64,000 bases of DNA from Flavisolibacter longurius (GTDB lineage Bacteria; Bacteroidota; Bacteroidia; Chitinophagales; Chitinophagaceae). The stretch is taken from NCBI GenBank assembly GCA_013327885.1, contig JABUMY010000005.1, positions 1 through 64,000 of the forward strand, read 5' to 3'. A program made the translations under genes and the position numbers. Of the stretch, positions 8,602 to 15,508 are shown in pieces (position 1 is the first letter of the stretch; every line of letters starts with the position of its first letter). The notes below the pieces were generated by a model that had not been told where the DNA came from, searched no databases, and saw nothing but the letters and a program-made list of their open reading frames with translations.

Positions 8602-9012
8602 ATGATCAGACATGCAACAGCCGTTTGGAACGGCTCCGGAAAAGAAGGCAATGGTACATTAACCACCCAAAGCACGGTTTTACAGGACACACAGTATTCG
8701 TTCAACTCCCGTTTTGCGGAAGGTGTGGGCACCAACCCCGAGGAATTGGTAGCTGCAGCCCATGCAGGCTGCTTTACCATGAAGCTGAGTTTTGTACTGG
8801 GAGAGGCAGGATTTACACCCGAGCGACTGGAAACCAAATGCCAGATTACGCTTGACAACGGCGCTATTACCAAATCGCATCTCACGGTTACCGGTAAGGT
8901 TCCCGGCATCAGTGCCGAAAAATGGGAAGAAAGTGTAAAGAACGCCGAGCAAAACTGCCCGATCTCGAAACTCTATAACACAGAGATCACGTCGGAAGCC
9001 ACACTTTCCTAG
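8602..9012 (+). CDS. osmC: OsmC-family peroxiredoxin-like protein
   Basis: 136 residues, the normal length for OsmC, a cytosolic dimer that reduces organic hydroperoxides. Both reactive cysteines are in place: C57 in AAHAGCFTM and C119 in EQNCPISK. The acidic residues near 47-48 (NPEELVAAAHA) match the conserved helix. The frame starts at ATG 8602 after an A-rich stretch. A near-consensus -7 element TAACTTTA sits at about 8562-8569. It is separated from the upstream transferase by 108 bp and is probably transcribed alone. OsmC rather than Ohr is chosen because of the MIRHATAVWNGSGKEGNG-type N terminus. Confidence 0.92.
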   Translation: MIRHATAVWNGSGKEGNGTLTTQSTVLQDTQYSFNSRFAEGVGTNPEELVAAAHAGCFTMKLSFVLGEAGFTPERLETKCQITLDNGAITKSHLTVTGKVPGISAEKWEESVKNAEQNCPISKLYNTEITSEATLS

Positions 9013-9202
9013 TTCTTTGCGGCTGCCTTCGGCCGTTTGTCCATTCCGCCAAAAACAACCTGTTTTTTCGTGACTTGGCAAACGGCTGACTGCCAGCTTG
9101 CAGGCCGCCTTTGGTGGAGGTATTGGCGCTTTCAACAATCAATTCAGCACCTTTAACACGTTCTGTGGCTGCGCAAGCATTTTTGTTCTTAATTTCCCTT
9201 CA

Positions 9203-10066
9203 GTGAAAAAACGCCTGCTCCTCCTTTTTGTCCTTCTACAAACCCTTCTTCTTTCGGCGCAGGACGTTGACGGATTTTGGAAAGGTTCCCTTACGTTTGT
9301 TGGTGGTTGTTTTGCACAAAACAATCTTGAACTGCAAATAAAAATGGTGGGTGATGGCATCTACGGCAGCTCCTATCATTTTATGGATGAAAACAATTTC
9401 ATTCGCAAAGATGCCAGCGGCTATTACGATCCCGAGACCAAAAAGCTGGTGGTGCAGGAAGGCGCCGTTACGGCCCAGCAACTGGTTGACCGGTGCAGCA
9501 TCTGTGTCAAGCGCTTTAACCTTACGTATCGGAAAGAAGGTAACTTGGAATACCTGGAAGGCTACTGGGTGGGCAAACTGCAAGGCACCAACATTGATTG
9601 CGGCACGGGTGGTACCATAACACTTTCACGAACCACAACGCCTGTATTTAAAGAAGAACTGGTCCCGACCATTAAAGTAGATACCGGGGAGATCAGGCTG
9701 CGGTTTTACGATAACGCCACCATCGATGGCGATTCCATTTCGGTTACGGTCAATGGTAAAACAGTGCTTTCGCATGAAAAGCTGTCTACAAAACCCATTA
9801 CCACCATGGTAAAAGTATCGCTGGAAACGCCTGTGGTGGAAGTGGTGATGGTGGCCGAAAATGAAGGTTCCATTCCGCCCAATACCGCCTTATTGGAGAT
9901 TATGGCCGGCGAAGTTTATCACCGGCTTTTCATGAGTTCAACAAAAGAAAAAAGCGCAAGGGTGCGCTTTGTCTACGATAAAAAATTAACCCGCAATACC
10001 ACGGCTGTCAGTAAAGACCCGAAGGGCTTACAACCCGGTATAACCACCGCCGTTGTTGTAAATTGA
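9203..10066 (+). CDS. Secreted protein of unknown function
   Basis: The start is set at GTG 9203, because VKKRLLLLFVLLQTLLLSAQ is a clear signal peptide; the ATG at 9098 would place 35 unrelated residues before it. The mature protein (about 267 residues) begins DVDGFWKGSLTF, similar to small Bacteroidota domains that open with a G-x-W-x-G strand. It has four cysteines in the first half (VGGCFAQ, DRCSICVKR, IDCGTGG) that could form disulfides. The second half (IRLRFYDNATIDGDSISVTV followed by NGK) has the look of an immunoglobulin-like beta domain. I do not recognise a named family. A near-consensus -7 element CATTTTTG lies about 20 bp before the GTG. Confidence 0.65.
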   Translation: MKKRLLLLFVLLQTLLLSAQDVDGFWKGSLTFVGGCFAQNNLELQIKMVGDGIYGSSYHFMDENNFIRKDASGYYDPETKKLVVQEGAVTAQQLVDRCSICVKRFNLTYRKEGNLEYLEGYWVGKLQGTNIDCGTGGTITLSRTTTPVFKEELVPTIKVDTGEIRLRFYDNATIDGDSISVTVNGKTVLSHEKLSTKPITTMVKVSLETPVVEVVMVAENEGSIPPNTALLEIMAGEVYHRLFMSSTKEKSARVRFVYDKKLTRNTTAVSKDPKGLQPGITTAVVVN

Positions 10067-10222
10067 ATAGCGAGTGTTTTTGGCAAAACCACTAACGGGC
10101 TGCGTCTTTTTAGTTTCTTCTTCTTTTTGGTTAACGGTAAGTCCTTTTGCTTTACTATCAGTAGCAGATACAACAAAGATTACGTTGGCCGAGGTTTGAT
10201 TGGTGTTTGTGGCGGTGCTCAT
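10028..10222 (-). CDS. Small hypothetical protein (64 aa)
   Basis: A 64-residue frame (MSTATNTNQTSANVIFVVSA...), hydrophilic, with a short hydrophobic patch at 14-19 and a Gly-rich end (NNGGGYTGL). What supports it as a gene is a full-consensus Bacteroidota -7 box on its strand (TAAGTTTG, 10270-10263), about 40 bp before its ATG. Its 3' end overlaps the convergent secreted-protein gene by 39 bp. I recognise no family. It could be an untranslated 5' region of something else, but no other gene lies downstream on this strand. Confidence 0.45.
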   Translation of the reverse strand: MSTATNTNQTSANVIFVVSATDSKAKGLTVNQKEEETKKTQPVSGFAKNTRYSIYNNGGGYTGL

Positions 10223-10262
10223 AGTTTAGCATTGAATTGTTGGATAATTCTGATTGACCCTA

Positions 10263-10298
10263 CAAACTTACGATCGATAGCAGCGGATATATAATCAA
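10263..10298 (-). promoter_or_regulatory. Promoter for the small protein at 10028-10222
   Basis: TAAGTTTG (minus strand, 10270-10263) matches TAnnTTTG exactly. A TTG (10298-10296) lies 25 nt upstream, slightly longer than the usual 17-23 nt. Confidence 0.5.
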
Positions 10299-10416
10299 AA
10301 ACCACCAAACCTTCCTATACTAAAACTGTTGCAATGCCGTTAAAACCCTTACCCACACTGCATTTCAGCAGATTCAACTAACGATAGCCAAGGGTAATTA
10401 CTTAGCGAAACTTTTT

Positions 10417-11976
10417 TCAGGCGGCTAGTTTCCGACGCTTGCTCTGCCCATATTTTTCGGCAATAACCTGGGCCATAGGCTTGTTATAAACTTTGCTTTC
10501 AAGCCAGGAAATAACATCGAGATAGGCAAAAGCCCTTGTTTCAAACCGGTTTTTCTCCAGTTTCTTGATCCGGTCCAGCAACAAGCTAAACTCTTTGTGT
10601 AAGCCTAGACCCGATGGGTTGAAACGATTGCGCAGGAACCGGAACATTTCTTCTTCCACCACCGTCAGGGTTTCCATTTTGGACATGTAACGGTAAACCG
10701 AGCGGGCCAGGTATTCGATCAGTCCATAATTGCCGAGCTCGTAATGCGCCATCAGGTGCAGGAGGCGGGCATAGCACTGCAGGTCGTTGCGCAGGTCCAC
10801 CTTCCAATTAATGATCTTTTGTACGTAGTCGATGCAGGTTTCATAATCGCCGGAACCAAAATAAAGCGAAGCGATCTTGTAGTAAAACACCAGCACCCGG
10901 TGCCGGTCGAGGTAAAGGGAGTACTCGTCCAGCTTTTCTTCGATCATGGGCACCAGCAAAAGCCCTTTGCGAAAGCTGCCCACCATAAAATGGTAGTTGA
11001 TGCGGGCCGTATTGAGGTAAACAAAGGTTTGAATGTGGTTGTTGTCGTTGGAATTGGCCACTTCCGACTCGCTAAAGGCTTCAAATTCTTCCAGCACCGC
11101 TTCAAATTTCTGGTAGTGCCGCAAGTCAAAAAGCGCATTCAGCAGGTTGTGGATCCCCTTAATATAATGCCCTGTTTCTACCGGCAGCATGTGGGGGTAC
11201 TGGTGAAAAAGATCCACCCATTTTTGGGTGTATTTGTAATACATCAGGAAATCCTGCCGGATAAAGGCATACCAGCAATAGCTCTGGCCAAGGTAAAGGT
11301 TTTCGTAAAAGCCGCCGGTGCCATCCAGGTCTTTGGGAAGGTGTTTTTTAAAAAAAGCCTTCACGCCATCTTCGTCCCGCTCGTTGCGGGCATGTCCGTT
11401 ATTGATATACCAACTGTAAAGTTGCAGGGTAAGGTTGGAAAGCCCGGTAATGCGGCGGCGCTTTTCGGCCACCTCGTCGGCTTCGGCTGTTAATGTATCG
11501 GCCCTGTCTTGCATGCTGCGGGTAATGTAAAGCGTCTCGATCTTTTTTTCCAGCGAAATGATCTGGATAAGAAAGCTGTCCTGGTGGTAGAACCGGGCAA
11601 TGTCCTTGGCCCTTTCCAGCAGCTTCAGGCTTTGCAGGTAAAGGCCTTTGTTGTAAAGGATCTTGGCAAAATCAAGCTGCTCGTGAAGCTGGATGTCGAT
11701 GTTCTCATCGCTGCGCAGCAAACGAAGGCTGGTAAGAATTTGCTTGTACAGGTGTGCCTTGATGTTACTCAACTGCTGCTTTTTGATGGACGGAAGCTTT
11801 TTGAGCAGAACGGTTTCGTCGTAGTCCTGCAGCTTGTCGATGGCGTCAAAAAGCTGGATCATCTTCAGGTCTTCGTTGGAAGAATTTCGTTTTACATAAA
11901 GTTTAAAGCTGCGTTTCTCGCCTTTCTGCAGGGAATGGATCAACTGAAACAAGCTATCGACAGAGCGGTTGGGCAT
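10417..11976 (-). CDS. Large helical protein of unknown function (TPR-like)
   Basis: 519 residues from ATG 11976 (MPNRSVDSLFQLIHSLQKGE...). An upstream extension is possible but is excluded because a textbook promoter (TTG 12011-12009, 19 nt, TATTTTTG 11989-11982) ends 5 nt before this ATG, giving an essentially leaderless mRNA. The protein is soluble, highly charged and built almost wholly of amphipathic helices; helix pairs such as LYNKGLYLQSLKLLERAKDI and SGDYETCIDYVQKIINWK resemble TPR units. It has no signal peptide or catalytic motif. The C terminus is basic (KYGQSKRRKLAA). Homologs are, as far as I recall, confined to Bacteroidota and unnamed. A role as a protein scaffold is only an inference from the fold. 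Confidence 0.75.
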   Translation of the reverse strand: MPNRSVDSLFQLIHSLQKGEKRSFKLYVKRNSSNEDLKMIQLFDAIDKLQDYDETVLLKKLPSIKKQQLSNIKAHLYKQILTSLRLLRSDENIDIQLHEQLDFAKILYNKGLYLQSLKLLERAKDIARFYHQDSFLIQIISLEKKIETLYITRSMQDRADTLTAEADEVAEKRRRITGLSNLTLQLYSWYINNGHARNERDEDGVKAFFKKHLPKDLDGTGGFYENLYLGQSYCWYAFIRQDFLMYYKYTQKWVDLFHQYPHMLPVETGHYIKGIHNLLNALFDLRHYQKFEAVLEEFEAFSESEVANSNDNNHIQTFVYLNTARINYHFMVGSFRKGLLLVPMIEEKLDEYSLYLDRHRVLVFYYKIASLYFGSGDYETCIDYVQKIINWKVDLRNDLQCYARLLHLMAHYELGNYGLIEYLARSVYRYMSKMETLTVVEEEMFRFLRNRFNPSGLGLHKEFSLLLDRIKKLEKNRFETRAFAYLDVISWLESKVYNKPMAQVIAEKYGQSKRRKLAA

Positions 11977-11981
11977 CGTAA

Positions 11982-12011
11982 CAAAAATATTCGAAAAGGC
12001 GCCACAGGCAA
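11982..12011 (-). promoter_or_regulatory. Consensus Bacteroidota promoter for the helical protein gene
   Basis: TTG at 12011-12009, a 19-nt spacer, then TATTTTTG at 11989-11982, all on the minus strand. The predicted transcript start falls at or within a few nt of ATG 11976. This fixes the start codon of the gene at 10417-11976. Confidence 0.8.
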
Positions 12012-12153
12012 GGCTTTTAACGAACTCTTCAGGAATTTTGTATGGTATACTTCTCCTAAATCTATTTCGCAGGCAAGGCCTTTTGTAGGCTATCTTTAAA
12101 GAAAGGCGCAAAATACAGTTTTGCACCGGTGAAGTAAGAAGAATTTAATCTCG

Positions 12154-12211
12154 TTCATATAGCAAGCAATCGTTAGATCAACCCGCTGTTTCTACGGTGG
12201 GTTTTTCTTTT
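12154..12211 (+). ncRNA. Type A small-RNA-like element, copy 1
   Basis: The conserved leader CATATAGCAAGCAATCGTTAG (12156-12176) is followed by the hairpin ACCCGCTG-TTTCTA-CGGTGGGT (12181-12202) and a T-rich run. The leader is shared with 22412-22468 and 23218-23275, but the stem sequence differs with compensating changes. It lies on the strand opposite to both neighbouring genes, so it is not a terminator for either. A near-consensus -7 box CAGTTTTG is at 12116-12123. Confidence 0.6.
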
Positions 12212-12254
12212 ACCCTATTGAAAGCTCGTTAGCTTAACTAGTTTGTCGCAAGTA

Positions 12255-13208
12255 TCAGACCTGCGGCTTTATTTGTACAAAGCTCCAAACCGAAAAAGGC
12301 AATATCACCAAGGCCGCCAGCGCCGCCAGCCAGCTTCCCCAAATACCAATTGCAAGAAAAACCAGCAGCAGGAAGACCGGGTAACCCAGCATCAAAAGAC
12401 TGAGGAGCACACTGTCGTAATGATCATTGTTGAAATAGTTTTGCGTTACGGCTTTTACGGTAGCATAAATCGGTACATGCAACACAAAGCCAACCAGGGC
12501 CGGTATCGCCAACAATATTTTTTGGTAAAGCGGCACGGGGCTAAAAAACGCTTCTATTCGTTGCGCTTCATCATCAGGCGGCAGTTGCACCACAAGGGTT
12601 TCGAGTTGCGATCGCAGATCCTCGTTAAACGAAAGAAACATTTTTCCATCGGTGCGGTGCGTCATGATCTCTTCTTTCTGCAATGGCTGCCCGAAGTTGA
12701 TTTTCACAACTTGCCCAATGGTGCGAAAGGCGCTGTAGTTGATCCCAACCGGGAGAACAGTCAGCGGTATCCCATCTTCCCAGGCACTGGTGGCCAGTCG
12801 TGCCGTTCCCTTGCGCAAGGGCCGCAGGCGCCATTCGTTCACGCACCTTCCTTCGCTGAAAATAATAACAATGCCGCCTTGCCGGAACACCGCCTTGCAG
12901 GCTTCAAACGTGGTGTAGTTGTACTCAAGATTTTCAACGCCTTCGCTGGTGCGGTACACCGGCAAAAGATGGAGCCAGCGTAACAGTTTTCCATGCCAGG
13001 GTTTTCGAAACGCATCGCCTCTTGCCAGGGAATACACCACATCATCAAACAAAACCGTTAGCAGCAATCCATCGAGGAAAGAATTGGGGTGATTGCACGC
13101 CAGCAGCAGCGGCCCGTTTGCCCTTAGCCATTGCGGCTTGTTGATCTCTATTTTGCGGAAGCAGATCCGGACGGTAAACCGTGCATAAACTTTCAGTAAG
13201 CGGTACAT
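12255..13208 (-). CDS. PlsC-type lysophospholipid/glycerol acyltransferase
   Basis: 317 residues from ATG 13208 (a GTG codon just before it is ignored). The acyltransferase core carries CNHPNSFLDG (H40 and D46, a Bacteroidota form of the catalytic NH-x-D box with five residues between instead of four) and IIFSEGR, the lysophosphatidate-binding motif. C-terminal hydrophobic segments (YQKILLAIPALVGFVLHVPI; LLSLLMLGYPVFLLLVFLAI; WLAALAALVILPFSVWSFV) anchor it in the inner membrane. It probably acylates lysophosphatidic acid or a related lipid in membrane phospholipid synthesis. The acceptor is not provable from sequence. It is monocistronic, with 310 bp to the divergent gene at 13519. Confidence 0.85.
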   Translation of the reverse strand: MYRLLKVYARFTVRICFRKIEINKPQWLRANGPLLLACNHPNSFLDGLLLTVLFDDVVYSLARGDAFRKPWHGKLLRWLHLLPVYRTSEGVENLEYNYTTFEACKAVFRQGGIVIIFSEGRCVNEWRLRPLRKGTARLATSAWEDGIPLTVLPVGINYSAFRTIGQVVKINFGQPLQKEEIMTHRTDGKMFLSFNEDLRSQLETLVVQLPPDDEAQRIEAFFSPVPLYQKILLAIPALVGFVLHVPIYATVKAVTQNYFNNDHYDSVLLSLLMLGYPVFLLLVFLAIGIWGSWLAALAALVILPFSVWSFVQIKPQV

Positions 13209-13518
13209 CACGGCGGGGAAGATAAGATTTCTGCAGGATCTGTTTTTACAGCAAAAAGGAAAGAAGCAATGACAGGCTGCCTCTGTTTTTGCAATTGAAT
13301 TCGCGATTCTTTATGGCCAAAAAGTATTCCCCATAAACCTCTTGCCTTTCCGTACAAATGGTTGTAGCTTTAGAACAGCCTCCCTGCCGGAAACAACCTC
13401 CTTCCCGCTGAAACCATTCTTGATTCTCCGCGACGCTTCCACTCCTGTGTAAAACAAAACGCGGCACCGCCGCTGTTGTATCGGTATCCCTTTTTGAGTT
13501 GATCACAAAATCATTTGT
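13209..13518. other. Divergent intergenic region
   Basis: 310 bp between the minus-strand acyltransferase and a plus-strand lipoprotein gene. It must hold the promoters for both, but I see no exact TAnnTTTG box. TAGCTTTA (about 13366-13373) is one base off. No repeat, RNA gene or coding frame is convincing here. Confidence 0.4.
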
Positions 13519-14466
13519 ATGAAAAAAAGACTGCTTTTTTCCACGTTTGTGTTGATGGCTGTTTTTACCCAATGCAATTTTCAAAAGATCGGCAGGGATA
13601 CCGGGAAAGGTTTCAACGAAAACACCGAAGCCATTGCCAAAAACCTGCTTGGTGGCGTGAACAAAGGACTGAGGGACCCGGCTTTCCAGGCAACCTTGAA
13701 CAAGCTGGTAGATTCGGTGGTCAGCACAGCTGGCAACAGTGCCAACCGATCGGTAAAGCTTTTGCTCGACTCGCTGCTTTCGGACCGAATTGTTGCCTAC
13801 ACGGCCAGATTAGTGGAAGAAGCTACAGGGCAGCGCTTAAAAGGAAATATTGCCGCCATTACTGGAGACCTGCAGCTTTCAGTTGGTAACCTGCTGGGAG
13901 CCGAAACAAGGGAAAGGGTTCGGCTGCTGGCCGCAACCGCTATGAACGAAGTTTTGGGTGAGAACCTGCAACTTGCTGTTGCCAGTTTGCGGGAAAATAT
14001 TACCGGTCAACCCCTGCGTAATAACATAGCAGCGCTGCGTGACAGCTTGCTAAATGACCGTACCAATGCCGCTATTCGAGCCATTGTAGATACCGCCATG
14101 GTTGCCATTGCGTACCGGTTAAAAAACGATGTCAACCCTTCGCTGCAGGCCAATCTTTCTTTTATCCAACGCAATGCCACCACACTGCTAATTGTGCTGG
14201 GAGTAATTGCCCTGGTGATTGTGATCGTGATCTGGCGGCTGAAACAGAAATATGCAAAAATGACCACTGTGCTGACCTCCCAGATCTATGCCATTCCGGA
14301 CCAACAAGCCTATGATGAATTAACGGCCCGCATCAAAGAAAAAGCAACCATCTCCGGCGTAGAGCCTTCGCTGCGGAAAATGCTTTCTGAAAACGGGTTG
14401 CTTGGCAAAGAAAGCCGCGAAAGCTGGCAGTCGAAAAAGGCGGCCGTGTTGCAGAGCAGGAATTAG
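13519..14466 (+). CDS. Lipoprotein-like membrane protein of unknown function
   Basis: 315 residues. The N terminus MKKRLLFSTFVLMAVFTQCN is a signal peptide ending in a weak lipobox with C19. Residues about 40-205 are helical and appear internally repetitive: units such as TGQRLKGNIAAITGDLQLSV and TGQPLRNNIAALRDSLLNDR recur about 60-70 residues apart. A strong transmembrane segment (TTLLIVLGVIALVIVIVIW, about 216-234) is followed by a basic stretch and a cytosol-like tail of about 75 residues. A lipid anchor and a late membrane helix in one chain is unusual. I recognise no family. The GxxExxY cassette begins 3 bp after its stop. Confidence 0.6.
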   Translation: MKKRLLFSTFVLMAVFTQCNFQKIGRDTGKGFNENTEAIAKNLLGGVNKGLRDPAFQATLNKLVDSVVSTAGNSANRSVKLLLDSLLSDRIVAYTARLVEEATGQRLKGNIAAITGDLQLSVGNLLGAETRERVRLLAATAMNEVLGENLQLAVASLRENITGQPLRNNIAALRDSLLNDRTNAAIRAIVDTAMVAIAYRLKNDVNPSLQANLSFIQRNATTLLIVLGVIALVIVIVIWRLKQKYAKMTTVLTSQIYAIPDQQAYDELTARIKEKATISGVEPSLRKMLSENGLLGKESRESWQSKKAAVLQSRN

Positions 14467-14468
14467 TC

Positions 14469-14953
14469 TGAACTGGGATGGATTGGATTTGTGGGGATTG
14501 TTTGGATAAATTAGGAAATGGCAGATTTGAAATACGCTCAGATTACGGAAAAGATTATTGGTGCTTCTTTCAGGGTGCACAATGCCTTGGGCTGCGGCTT
14601 TCAGGAGGTCATTTATCAACGGGCTTTGGAATTAGAATTGAAAGCAATTTCGCTGGCTTACCAACGGGAATTCGAAATGCCAGTCTTTTACATGGATCAG
14701 CAAATTGGAACGAGGCGGGTTGACTTTTTAGTAGAATCGAAAATCAGTGTTGAATTAAAAGCCATCACTAAATTGGAGGATGTTCATCTGGCGCAGGCTA
14801 TGAACTATTTGGAAGCTTATAATTTAGAAGTCGGCCTGCTAATCAACTTTGGCAGCAAGCGCTTGGAATTTCACCGCTTCACCAACAAAAAATACAACCC
14901 AACCATCCTGCATCATCCCAATCCATCCCACCTCTCACATTAATCCCAGTTCA
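14469..14953. mobile_element. Candidate single-gene cassette bounded by inverted ATCC-rich repeats
   Basis: The left flank TGAACTGGGATGGATTGG (14469-14486) has inverted counterparts on the right: CCAATCCATCCCA (14918-14930, 13 bp perfect) and ATCCCAGTTCA (14943-14953, 11 bp perfect). Between flank and gene the left side continues as degenerate GGATTnn units, and the right side as degenerate ATCCnnn units that run into the gene's own 3' end. The only gene inside is the GxxExxY gene. No transposase is present, so if mobile it must rely on outside functions. Confidence 0.5.
14518..14943 (+). CDS. GxxExxY protein (PD-(D/E)XK nuclease-like fold)
   Basis: 141 residues. The name-giving motif is G27-FQ-E30-VI-Y33. 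The nuclease-like core follows: RRVDFLVESKISVELKA contains D69, E79 and K81 in a D-x9-E-x-K arrangement. The family (TIGR04256/PF13366-type) is widespread, often in many copies per genome, and has no established function. The last 15 residues (NPTILHHPNPSHLSH) are encoded by the flanking ATCC-rich repeat, so they are probably not functional. The gene is isolated from neighbours in function and flanked by inverted repeats. Confidence 0.9.
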   Translation: MADLKYAQITEKIIGASFRVHNALGCGFQEVIYQRALELELKAISLAYQREFEMPVFYMDQQIGTRRVDFLVESKISVELKAITKLEDVHLAQAMNYLEAYNLEVGLLINFGSKRLEFHRFTNKKYNPTILHHPNPSHLSH

Positions 14954-15475
14954 AAGACGGACAGGCACGTACACCCCAAACCTCGATTGCCTGGCCATAG
15001 CCTTTAGCACCCAGCGGGAAATGATGGGATAAAACCCGTCGACAATACTCATGGCAATGATGTAGGCGTAAGGACTTTCAATGCCGAGATAGCGGTCGAG
15101 GTTCCAGGTGCCCAGCAACATGTATTCGGCCATTTTCACCACAAAAGACGTAAAGGCAAAGAGGAGAACTTGCTCCCAAAGCGGCCGTTCGAACGTGCAG
15201 TAATACAGCCAGCCCAGGCAGGCGCCCACCCATATCACCGAGTGCAGGAGGTTGTTCAGCCAGGGCAAAAATGCCATCACCCCCAGGCGGTAAAACAGGT
15301 AATTGCCGGTAAACATCAGGAAAGCCCAAAGGCCAAACAGAAAGAAAAAGTTAGCCCTGTAATTGAGTTCCAGCCTTGGTTTGGAAAACCGGATAAGCAG
15401 GAACATCATCCCGTAAATGGCCAGTACCAACAGGTAATCGATCACGGAATTTCCGGCGCCAAAAATTGCATCCAT
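14951..15475 (-). CDS. Integral membrane protein of unknown function
   Basis: 174 residues with about five predicted membrane helices (IDYLLVLAIYGMMFLLIRFS; NFFFLFGLWAFLMFTGNYLF; SVIWVGACLGWLYYCTF; LLFAFTSFVVKMAEYMLLG; YAYIIAMSIVDGFYPIISRW). No signal peptide, Cys cluster or catalytic motif. It starts 33 bp after the stop of the GMC oxidoreductase on the same strand, so the two probably form an operon, and it could be a membrane partner or anchor for that enzyme. I know no named family for it. The 3' end overlaps the right repeat of the GxxExxY cassette. Confidence 0.6.
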   Translation of the reverse strand: MDAIFGAGNSVIDYLLVLAIYGMMFLLIRFSKPRLELNYRANFFFLFGLWAFLMFTGNYLFYRLGVMAFLPWLNNLLHSVIWVGACLGWLYYCTFERPLWEQVLLFAFTSFVVKMAEYMLLGTWNLDRYLGIESPYAYIIAMSIVDGFYPIISRWVLKAMARQSRFGVYVPVRL

Positions 15476-15508
15476 AAAACAGTTTTTATGAGTTGAACTA
15501 TGCTTGTG

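Noticed and set aside
10744-12099. Two long plus-strand frames (249 and 196 codons)
   Set aside because: Antisense to the helical protein, which has a consensus promoter and good protein composition.
12154-12211. Simple terminator reading for the type A element
   Set aside because: Adjacent genes run in the opposite direction, and the conserved part is the 21-nt leader rather than the stem, so terminator alone does not explain it.
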